Below, piece after piece: positions 10,182-21,000 of a DNA stretch of 64,000 nucleotides; the first letter of the stretch is position 1, and each line of letters opens with the position of its first letter. The notes under the pieces were generated by a model that was not told the origin of the DNA, did no database searches, and saw only the letters and a list, made by a program, of their open reading frames with translations. The translations under genes and the position numbers were made by a program. The DNA lies in NCBI RefSeq assembly GCF_905220415.1, contig NC_059554.1:3745001-3809000 (forward strand), written 5' to 3'. The DNA is from Colias croceus. Lineage: Eukaryota > Arthropoda > Insecta > Lepidoptera > Pieridae.

Positions 10182-10706
10182 TCTATACCAATTAAAATTG
10201 TATGTACCTACCTATAAAGTATGACCATAATATTATAATATAAATACTGTTAAAAATATATGTCGTTATTATTTATAGACCATGATTTTTAGTTTTTTCT
10301 ATTTTGAAAAATCCTGAATTTACAAACCAGCGTGGTCACTCGACAGAAAGAGACAAAAAACATGACTGACGTCATTGAATGTCATAGTTTCTTGTTTCAA
10401 GTTAATGGTCATAGTGCAATCTCCAGTGTATTAGAGGATATAAGCTTCTTGTTCTGTACACACCTAAGGTACACACACACAGATTTCCTCAGATTTCTGT
10501 TTATTATTTATTCATGTGGTAATCTTGGTCATGTCCTCCGTCATTTTTATGACAAATGTCAATTCAAATTTGACAATTATTGTCAATCATCAAGCGATTT
10601 TCCAGTTTGATATTTGCTTGTGAATGATTAATGCTAATAGAAAATTTTTAATTAACTGACATAAAAAAACCAATACTTCCCAATAAAATCTAATCAATTA
10701 AAGAAA

Positions 10707-12363
10707 ATGAGTATACTGGAACTCATGGATCTCAGTAATTGCATATTTTCTGTAACAGCATGTGTTTTTTTAACAATTTGCTATGTTGCGAGTTTGTATG
10801 TCTGGAGGTCTAAAGAGAACAGGTAGGTTTCTATCTTAAAAACATCGACTTTTTCAATATCTCTATAAAAATAATGGTATATCTACATAAATTAATTCTA
10901 ACCGTTTCAGGGATCATCCAACCACGATCAAAAAAAGGTTTTTTAGCGTTTTCGTAATGATGATGCTTGCACCATTTTTGACGTATTATTTTCTCAAAGA
11001 ATCAACCGACAATATTGATATGTATGAGAAAATGGGCCTTCGAGAAACAGGAATATTTCAAGCTTTTGTTTTACCATTGCTATTGACTGTCATTCTATTT
11101 TTGGGACCATTGTCTATGCAAGTCTTCTCAGGAGCGTGGCGCATATACATTGGTAAGATAATTGTGAAATGAGATATTTTATGTGTGTATATTGGAAGTT
11201 ATTTAAACTTGTATAATAATAATGTTACATTAAAATTTTAGAACCTATGTACTGGGTATCATGTTGGCAAGATTTGGTTTGGGTGCGAAATCACATTATG
11301 GCACCGCTCAGTGAGGAGTGGGTGTTTCGGGCTTGTATGATGCCTTTATTGTTGCAGTGTTTAAAGCCCATGTCTGCTGTTTTCATTGGCCCTATACTAT
11401 TTGGCATTGGTGAGAATGTTAATTTATTTAGCTTTTGTAATTGTGTTCTAATTGCTATACTGAATGATATGTCCTTGATAATGATTATTAAAGTTAGCAA
11501 TTGTAAATTTTTAGCTCATTTTCATCATGTATTGGAACAAATTAAAGCAGGATGTGAGGTTAAAACAGCATTGATTGTTTCATGTAAGTATCTTTATATT
11601 ATTATGTTTATTTTGCAATAAATTTTATTTTCTAATTGCAAAACAACACATAATATAGGTACACATATGTATAGCCTTGTTAAATAAAACAAGAAATAAT
11701 TATTTTGATTTCATTCCTATTACAATAGTAATAAAACTATTAAGACATTAGGTAAATGTAATAAAATTTATTCATGTAAGTATTTAATTTAATTGAAGAG
11801 TTACAAATTCTTTTAGTTGTCAGATCTATTCAAAACATGCTAATGATGTAACTGTACTAATAGAAACATTTCTGTTCCAGGTTTCCAATTCACATACACT
11901 ACAATGTTTGGTGCTTACTCATCTTATCTTTTTTTGAGAACCAGTAAGTAATTATTTAATTTTAGTCTTAATTTAATTATGTTTTTTTTTCATTGAATTT
12001 CCTCTATTTACGGTAAATGTTAAAGTAGTGTGTTATTTAATTCAATTGTGATTACTTATCAATTGGGGAAATTAGTTATAGCATTATGCATTTGCCTTAA
12101 CTGACTACTCCTTTCAATTTAATTATAATATTCAACATTATAATGTTTTACTATTTTCAGGACACTTTGTTGCTCCACTCATGGCACATATTTTCTGTAA
12201 CCACATGGGATTCCCCAACTTCGCTGATGTACCACTATTCCCTCCCATGGAAAGATTTATTATTATATGCAATTATCTATTAGGATTAGGTCTTTGGTGT
12301 GTTCTCTTAAATCCCTTGACAAACCCAGAGCTGTATGACAATAGAATGTACATTGCTACTTGA
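10707..12363 (+). CDS. Rce1: CAAX prenyl protease 2 (Rce1), six exons, complete
   Basis: Exons: 10707-10822, 10911-11152, 11242-11409, 11515-11583, 11881-11943, 12161-12363; all GT-AG, joined phases consistent, 286 residues, stop TGA at 12361. Rce1 is an ER multi-pass endoprotease that removes the last three residues of prenylated CAAX proteins such as Ras. The ABI-family active-site motifs are intact: EExxxR at E144, E145 and R149 (SEEWVFR), FGIAHFHH at 173-180 (His177), and HIFCNHMG with His229 and Asn233. Several hydrophobic membrane segments occur (about 12-30, 50-66, 88-106, 155-175, 245-265). The length is a little under that of human RCE1 (329). The start is the first ATG in frame, directly before the first membrane helix. 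The symbol is the general one; Drosophila calls it Sras. Confidence 0.93.
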
Positions 12364-12470
12364 ATCATTTCCACATGAAAGGAGTTTATTTATTTTGGGT
12401 TATTGATTGTGGTAATGATTTATAAGTAGCTGAACAGTGAACATACACTTTTCATTGTATGTCACTATTT

Positions 12471-12476
12471 AATAAA
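12471..12476 (+). terminator. Rce1 polyadenylation signal AATAAA
   Basis: AATAAA lies 108 nt after the Rce1 stop codon, a normal 3' UTR length for a compact insect gene. Confidence 0.5.
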
Positions 12477-12479
12477 TCA

Positions 12480-13735
12480 TTTGGATAGGGCCTGGGCCTA
12501 CATTTTGTTTACTAATTTGATTAATGATCTGTTAAAAACGATTCATGACCATTGTTGCGAGGTTTCAGGATAATATTTACAGTTTAAATTTAATATAATT
12601 GTCCTACTTCATGACGTGTTGGTTTTGCCGTCAAATGTCATGAATGTGGGTAAAAAATATCAGTAGGTATTACAATTCTATTTTCATGCTTTTTATGTAG
12701 TGTACAACGTGTTAACTCAACATTTATTCGTTTTGTAGAAACAATTTAAAAAAATCTTAATATTAAAGAAACTCAGTTTAGTCACATCACTTCTTTAGTA
12801 AAGGGCAGAACGGATTTAAAAGAATTTTTGGTTTGGTGATTTGTTATTTAAACAATGTTGCTTAAATAATGTAAGATTGTAATCTGCTACTTACTACAGC
12901 TACTAAGAACGCGTCAATTTTCGTTTGATATGAGGCAATCTAATCAATTTTGATTGTTTTCCTCATAATTATGAATTGTTTGGATAGTCATTGCACATTT
13001 CATATTTCTATTATATTATTATTAAGTTTGTTTATGTGAATTTTATGTGTCTCTCAAGGTATCAAGTTGTTTTCTTAAATAAGACTAAGTTAAAAGAATC
13101 TTGTCAGGGTGCGCACAAAACGTTAGAGACAGTATTTTTTATAAACTGCTCATTTGAACGAGATTTTGAATTAAACTCAATATTTCGGTGTTTGTCGTTA
13201 CGTTTAATTGCCATTATTAAATAATTGTACCTAGTTACTTAAAGCTAAGTAATACATATTAAAATTATACATTTTCTTATGCTCATATATATAAATTGAT
13301 ATCTTAAATGCTATCAATATAAGATACAAAACTATGTTTTATAAGCATCTATGTATGTATAATCAGTTAAAACAATGGAAGCAGAACTCCTCTATTTTAA
13401 TTAATTTATTAGTATCTATTCTTATATACTTACCTAAAGGTATTTCTTCTATCAAGTATTTTTACTTATAAAACTAATTAAAACTGATCCTACTAATAAT
13501 AATTAATAAAATAAAATCGGTAAGATCCGTAAAGTTTGCCATAGATTATGGTGCTTCGTTTACAATTAATTAACTGCAGTCATAAACTGTAGTAAGTATA
13601 TGTGTTCCAACATGTATAATTATTCAGTAGATATATAATATATTACTTAGCCATTGCACAAATGCAAAGCGATTTGATATGTTGCATCATGCAACAAAAC
13701 TAGTCATTTTAAGTATGCACTTATTTCGTTTAGTA
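12480..13735. other. Intergenic, AT-rich, no gene seen
   Basis: No coding or RNA gene can be supported. An open frame at 12991-13224 has no recognisable feature. Confidence 0.45.
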
Positions 13736-13737
13736 TA

Positions 13738-15311
13738 CAGTAAAAGCTCCTTATTCGCGCTTCCTTCATTCACGGTTTCACTATTCGCGGATGGAAAAAA
13801 TGCGACCTAATTCCTATATTCGCGGTCTAAAATTCTTTATTCGCGGTTCGAATTGGTACATCGGTACATACATCTATGTATTTACCTAAATAAAAATCAT
13901 TCGTTATACTTAGTAAACGCCTGAACTACAACTACGAATTTATAATGTCGACTAAAAAAAATGAAAAACGAGTAAAAAGTGCCAAGCCATTGCCTAAACC
14001 TGAAGATAATACCTAATTAAATGGTTATTAATAAACATGTATGAAAAACTTCAATTAAACTGATTTCTTTATGTACTTATATTCTAGGAGGTAGCAACGT
14101 TGACAAGTGAGCATTTTAGTATAGTTGGTTCTTTGATATGCTGTTCCTCTTGCTATTTCGGTTACAGTCCGGGCTGTCTGGCTGGCCGCATTGGTTGCGT
14201 TTATTAGTGCGCATCTTATCTGCACAGGAAAATATCCTTAATTTAAAGTCATTTTTTAACGCGTAATTTTTAATCGTTTGCCTTTAGATAGATCCATTAG
14301 ACATACTTTTTTTATTGCAAGACGTTTTTTTCGTTGTTAAATAGGTGCCAGACGCAATTTTTATTTCAAAATAATTAAAATATCATCGAAATAAGTGAAA
14401 TTACATCAACATGAGTCCCAGTGAAGGATAAGTAATCACTGTGTTACTTATACTATATATAATATTCATTTTACTATTTACAGTTTTTTTGCAACAATCT
14501 ACCATATCGCCTCGTTTTTCCCAACGAACCTCAAATAGGACGTTAATGTAAACTTGATAAAAACCAAATATCATCAAGAAATTAAAGACTTTTTAACGGA
14601 TTTTAAACGCGATTTATTCATTGTATTATTTTCCCAAGTCTTTAATTTCAAAATGTATAATACTCGCGTAAAATCAAACACTAGAAAATACAAATATCAT
14701 CAAATTCATATTTATACCCAAAAGTGTAATAAATATGAAACCATCTATTAAAAATATTAGTTTACTAATTATTCAATATAAGTATTAAAAAAGGATAATA
14801 TAATATAAATAATAAAGTTATTACTTACCTTTTAAGCGGACTCATGTTGATGTAATTTCACTTATTTCGATGACATTTTAGTTATTTTGAAATAAAAATT
14901 GCGTATGGCACCTATTTTACAACGAAAAAAACGTCTTGCAATAAAAAATTATGTCTGATGGATCTATCTAAAGGCAAAAGATTAAAAATTACGCGTTAAA
15001 AAATGACTTTAAATTAAGGATATTTTCCTGTGCAGATAAGATGCGCACTAATAAACGCAACCACTGCGGCCAGCCAGACAGCCCGGACTCTAACCGAAAT
15101 AGCAAGAGAAACAGTATATCAAAAACCCAACTATACTAAAATGACTTTTTTTTAAACGTTGCTAGCTCCCGTACTATTATTTGCTTTATTATTTCGTCAC
15201 CTAGGAACGTATCTCCTATAACCCCATACAAATTACCATTCCATATTCACGGTTTCGCTATTCGCGGCACATTTACGGAACCTATTACCCGCGAATAAAG
15301 AACTTTTACTG
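13738..15311. mobile_element. Pogo/Tigger-like non-autonomous transposon with nested inverted repeat
   Basis: The outer ends are CAGTAAAAGcTCcTTATTCGCG and its near inverse CGCGAATAAAGaACttTTACTG, flanked by TA on both sides (13736-37 and 15312-13). Cagt...actg tips and a TA target fit Tc1/mariner-pogo elements. Subterminal 'attcgcgg' motifs repeat at both ends. Inside the left part, an ATG at about 13945 starts a 23-codon basic frame (MSTKKNEKRVKSAKPLPKPE), possibly the residue of a transposase N-terminus. The middle is replaced by a large inverted repeat of about 310 bp per arm. Confidence 0.7.
14110..15155. repeat. Large inverted repeat (arms about 310 bp, spacer about 430 bp)
   Basis: The left arm, 14112-14412, runs from cattttagtatagttgg through gtccgggctgtctggctggc to ttacatcaacatgag. 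The right arm, 14843-15145, is its reverse complement with scattered single-base changes. The spacer is AT-rich and has no gene motif. The structure could be a second transposon inserted into the pogo-like element, or a fold-back derivative of it. Confidence 0.75.
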
Positions 15312-15339
15312 TAATCACAATTTTATAAACATACTCTAA

Positions 15340-15510
15340 GTCATTCTCATCAATATCTTATATTCTTGTGTCGGGGTGATTGTAGTTCGAACTCCTCCGA
15401 AACGGCTTGACCGATTCTCATGAAATTTTAGATGCATATCGGCAAGTCTGAAACATCTATTTTTCATAGCACTAAGCCCTAAGGGATAAGAGTAAGACAG
15501 AACCACGTTT
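15340..15510. repeat. Dispersed repeat, RTE-tail type
   Basis: The sequence cgaactcctccgaaacggcttgaccgattctcatgaaattttagatgcatat resembles the 3' UTR-like repeats scattered in lepidopteran genomes. Recognised from memory. Confidence 0.4.
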
Positions 15511-17887
15511 GCCGCGGCAAAAAATGGGTATGTTATATTAGTTTTAAGTTTACCGTTCCGCATTATGGGATTGTGGATAATTAACATTTTTGTGCCATCA
15601 CCATGAATGCAAGAATCGATTTTCTCATTTTATCGTGTAAGAATATATTTAGTGACTAGTTCTACAGGGTTGCTAGATATACAAAGAATGCAATTCTAGT
15701 CAATTGTCAATTCATTTTAAATGTATTTGTATGTTCTAAGGATATCCAATAATAAGATTTTTTTTTTATTATTTGCAGTATTTTTTTAAGTATCATAATT
15801 TTGGACCATTAAATAAATTAATTATGTATATAAGTAAAATAACTTTAATAAATGAAAATGGATAATTCTCATCATTGTTCTAATTTCAATATTATAATCA
15901 TTATTGTGAACTAACTTATCTTATGATTATGATAACATTACCAATAGGTACTTACTAATATTACTGTAATAAATATACATTAAAGTGCCGTAAAAACAAA
16001 TTTTGTAAAATTACACTGTTGTTTTCTTTTGAACAAACTAAGCCCAAGGAATAAGAAAAGTCACATTATTACATAGTATTAAACAAAGTAGCTTTCTCCA
16101 TCACTATGTCCCTTTGTATGCTTAAATCTTTAAAACTACGCAACGGATTTTGATGCGGTTTTTTTTAATAGATAGAGTGATTCAAGAGGAAGGAAGAGGA
16201 AGAGGAAGAGAAGGTATATAATTTATTATGTTTTAGACAAAGCGGGCGGTAAGCTAGTAAATAATAAAACAACTCTTTATAGTACATTTTATATTTATAT
16301 CTACCATAATTATATAACAATACAATTTATGCTTAATGCAATATAATATTTCGAATAATTTGAAATATTTAATTACCTAGATAATGTATAAAATAACAGT
16401 TAAAACACAAATTTTGACAATACTTGATTTGGGTAGCCTTATAAAATCATAAGTAAGAAATATTTTAAGAGCAATCCATAAAATATGATTTTTATCATCA
16501 CACAACATTTAATTACATTTAATTTTATTCAGTATAACACATTGACATCAAATTACTAACCATTAACTATCAGTGAGTAACATTAGATATGATTTATTAC
16601 AACCACACTATATAATAATAAATTACAATGCACCTCATTAAATACTATTAAATATTCCCAAAAATACACAAACTATTTTATACGTTATGATTTCTATTAA
16701 AAATATTTTCCGATATAATTAAGATCACGTGATATATTAAGATAATATTAGGTACTGATTTCATATTACATTATATTTCATATTAGAAATCCATATTGTG
16801 TACAGAGTAAGTAATTGAATGTCGAGAAATGTTTTTAACTTTACATTCATGTTTATAGATTTTATCGATTGCATTCTATCTTACTCATTAGGTAATAGTT
16901 TTTTTTTACAGATTTTGAATACTTTTCTGGTTCAGTCATAGATAAACCAAACGAAATGCCAATGGGCATACTATTGACTCAATATTTACGCCACCTCTTG
17001 ACTCTTTAGCACATTGGTTATCAGTCTTTAACAAAGAAAACGAGTTTAATAAACATTGATTGATTAATAATACATAACAGCGCAACGTTTTCATTTTGAA
17101 AGATCTATAAAATGTTTATAATTTGTGACACTTGTAAACAAGACGATAAAATTATCTATTATAATTAAAGATCGTTTAAATACTCGCAATTTCATTCAAT
17201 ATAAATACATTTAATCATCCAAATACATATTTTTAAACATTTAAAAATTAACCGTAACAATATGTCCGGCTAGTGTTTTTGTTGTGATAAAAGTGAGAGA
17301 GAAATTAAAGTTTGGAATGTTATCGTCCATTTTCCGATAAGATAGATTTAAAAATATCTAAGTAAATAATTAACCGGAGTCAGCTTGCAGTCAGCTGTCA
17401 GTCAGGTTGTCCATTACACCAGGCTAAGTATACATAATGATTTTATAGTTATTTTTACATAAGTGAGATTCTTTCGGAAAGTGAGTACCTTTTTATATAT
17501 ATTTATTTTTGGTCTCGGTCAAAATACCACCTCTCGATGGTGTCTTCGGTCATTGGTGTATGTAAAGTTAACTATTAAGGTGCAAAACATAATCCTCTGA
17601 AATTAGCGATTACTTTATACATACAAATGGGCATTGTAGCGCCATAATTAGCGAGACTCGTACTCAAAACTATTGGGTTACTTGATACTTCAATACACAA
17701 AGTATATCTGCTGCTCAATATTGATACCTATCTAAAACCAATTGCATTTCAATATATGAAAATTTTACAAATCAACAATCTATACGAAAATATCATTTGT
17801 ACATCGACGAATGGTCCTCCCACATATCAAGTTAAGCCCCATGTTTTTTTTTGTCCTTTCTCATATCTAGTCAACAGTTTTAAGACA
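15511..17887. other. Intergenic stretch with one repeat fragment
   Basis: AT-rich DNA without a gene. Bases 16095-16260 (ctccatcactatgtccctttgtatgc, aaactacgcaacggattttgatgcgg, then a GGAAGA-type tract and gcgggcggtaagctagta) form another common lepidopteran repeat. The rest is unremarkable. Confidence 0.45.
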
Positions 17888-17893
17888 TTTTAT
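17888..17893 (-). terminator. Candidate polyadenylation signal of the KCTD3-type gene
   Basis: AATAAA on the minus strand (tttatt on plus) lies about 116 nt beyond the stop codon. Confidence 0.4.
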
Positions 17894-18008
17894 TTTTAGA
17901 ACAAAATATTTTTATATGCATTTAAAAGTTGAAACATGTAATTCATCCTTGTTACGAATACTGTCTCGTCAGTATCCAGAGCAATATTGAGCAGAGCGTG
18001 TGCGGGAC

Positions 18009-21000
18009 TCAGGGTGCGGGGGCGGGGGCCGGCGGGGGTGTGGGGCGCTGCGGGGACGGGGGGAGTGCGGGGGTGGGCGGGACAGGCGCGGGGTGGGAGG
18101 GGGGAGCGGGGGACGTGTCAAGGTCGCATGCGGAGAGCAAGCGAACCAGCTCGTCGGGGGACGGACCGCCGTCCGCAACTGGTGATTCGTCACCTTCACC
18201 TGTGGACAGATTTTTGTAAAGTGAATGTTAAATTATAAAATTATTGTTAAGCAAAACACACATACAAAAACGTAAAACGTGTTTGAAATATCCAAGTTAT
18301 GAGAATTTTTAAGAATTGAAAATGTTTGACCACTAGGCGGGATCAAAGGCCGGTAAGGCGAAAGACGCGGGTTCGAATTTTTTCTATTCTTTAAAAATTT
18401 CTCATTTTTAAAGCGTTTGAATGCTATAAAATCAAATATCATATCCAAGTTATACTTAATGGTATTTATTTTACTTAAGTTGCATTATATTTAAAAACAG
18501 TACATAATTACAATTTCAATGAATTATCGTGGTAATTCAGTATAGAAACTGACCGTTAGGTGCGGCGGGCTGCGCGGGGCGGGCCGCCCTGTCGACGGGC
18601 GCGGTGAGGTCCCACATCTGCGCGGCGCCGGAGCGGTGCCCGCACAGCAGCAGGCGGCGCGGCCGCAGCGCGCCCTCGCACTGCACGGCCACCACGAAGC
18701 ACGACACGGGCGACCCGTCCACAGAACGGATTGTGCACACCCTGTATAATCAATAAATAAAAATGTGTGCGTGTACAGTAGGTTTACGAACGAGATGTTT
18801 ACGTGATAACATAATGCAGTGGCAGCGCTCGAGATGAGACGGGAGATCGGTCCGTCTCTCTCTCGTTATACCTGCGATCGCGCTCGTGAGGTTTTGGTGT
18901 GACACAAGTTTCTGAACATGTCACCCGACTAAAACGATTTTAAAGACGTTATCACGTCAATAAAAAAGTACACACGTAAGAAGTGAAACTTCTTTGTGAC
19001 CTTATTTTTTCAAAAAATAATTAACTAAGTATATGCAATCACGCGTGGTAGGGATAAGAAAAAGATGGCGCGTAACGGAAAAATGTCACGTGGAACGAAA
19101 AAATGTTACACAATTTTTTTTCCAACCCCGATATAGAAGTTTCACTTCAATAAAATTCATTTGTTTCAGGCCACATAGCTCATATAGTATTAGTTAAATC
19201 TTATTCTAGTGTATAGTGCGAGTGTTTTTATTTTGTTCTTTAGTGATTATGTGTATTCGTGCGTATATGGTCGCGTATTCCATTGACCACGTTCGCAATG
19301 TGAGCTGCGTGCAATTTGTTCCTACGCCAGATTAAGCGTAGATTCAAAATTGCACGAACAGCCTTGCAAGCAAACGATCGCGCGCGATGATAATATTATG
19401 TAGTGTTGTATAAATTATATTCTAAAAAAATGAGTACAAGAAACCGAATCAAAATATAATATTATGTATCATTATACCTATGTTTTCATAAAATAAATAT
19501 CTTAGTTATGTATCTAGTCAAAAACTTGCCACGTACTTTTTGGATTATAAATACCTTTTTCCATTGGAAGCGAGACGGACGTACAACGTATCCGTATCAG
19601 GAACCACTTTTTGGATGAATATTTGTTCTTCATCTTGTTCACCATAGGGCCCTGTAATAACACAATTTGAACATTATATTAAATTAACAGTAAATATATA
19701 TAAATATTTTTTTAAACCTTTTAATAGTTCTACAAACACAACACAAACAGAGACATTTGTAATAAATCAAAATAGTTAAAACTAACACGACTTTAAAAAA
19801 AAAGAGTTAATACTCTTACCGCAATCATTATGCGCTTGCGCAGTAGGTGCTTCCAAAGCGAGCACTTTGAATGCCGCCTTAGGCGTAGTACCGGGTTGTG
19901 TAGAGATCATCCCGCGGAACCGAGTCACGCGCCACGAACGCACGTGGTTATACTCGCTGCATACTGAGATCAAGTAGTTTTCGGAAAGGGATACCTGTAG
20001 ACGTAGATAAGTTGAGTTAGTTTCTATGTTCATAATACAGTTTCCGTTTTGTGCGGTTACTTTCCGTTAGGTAGATAATACATGTTGCTAGAGTTTCTGT
20101 TGAGTGATTAGTTTCCGCTATTTACATAATAAATGTTGCTAGAGTTTCTGTTGAGTGATTAGTTTCCGCTATTTACATAATAAATGTTGCTAGAGTTTCT
20201 GTTGTGTGATTAGTTTCCGCTATTTACATAATAAATGTTGCTAGAGTTTCTGTTGTGTGATTAGTTTCCGCTATTTACATAATAAATGTTGCTAGAGTTT
20301 CTGTTGAGTGATTAGTTTCCGCTATTTACATAATAAATGTTGCTAGAGTTTCTGTTGTGTGATTAGTTTCCGCTATTTACATAATAAATGTTGCTAGAGT
20401 TTCTGTTGTGTGATTAGTTTCCGCTATTTACATAATAAATTTTGTTAGAGTTATCAATATGTGCTATTAATTTAATAGCTATAATGCAGTTAAATACTCA
20501 AAATCAAAATCAAATATTTAAATTACAATTTGTTTGAAATTTAAATGATATTCAAAATCATTTAAATTGCAAACAAATTGTAATTTAATGTTAAATAGAA
20601 TATTGATATTGAATCAAGCGTAAAACAAACAATTAAAAACATTACAATAACCTTAGTAACAGGACTCTGATGAACAGTGAAAGTCTGGAACAGCTGTGGT
20701 CCATGCCCCACTGTCTCCGGGTGTTGTACAATAACACGCACGGAGCCATATCGCGTACCGTACGCTATTTCTAGCCAGTTGCCGCATAAACCTTCAAGAA
20801 ATGGTCATAAATTTATGAGTTTGGCACAAGAAATAGACATACTAATATAGTAGTATATTATCCGTGGTAAATACACTTAAAAGTATTGACAGAATACAAG
20901 AAACATAATACTGAAAAATATATTGTATATATATCACTTACTCGTTTTTGGCGTGAGATAGACAGAGATAGCGGTAATAGGCTCTTGATTGGGATCCTTG

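Noticed and set aside
17929..18238. Gly-rich plus-strand frames at 17.9-18.2 kb
   Set aside because: They are antisense shadows of the Pro-rich last exon of the KCTD3-type gene.
20054..20440. Regular repeats that could suggest a CRISPR array
   Set aside because: The whole 51-bp unit is repeated without variable spacers, and the host is an animal.
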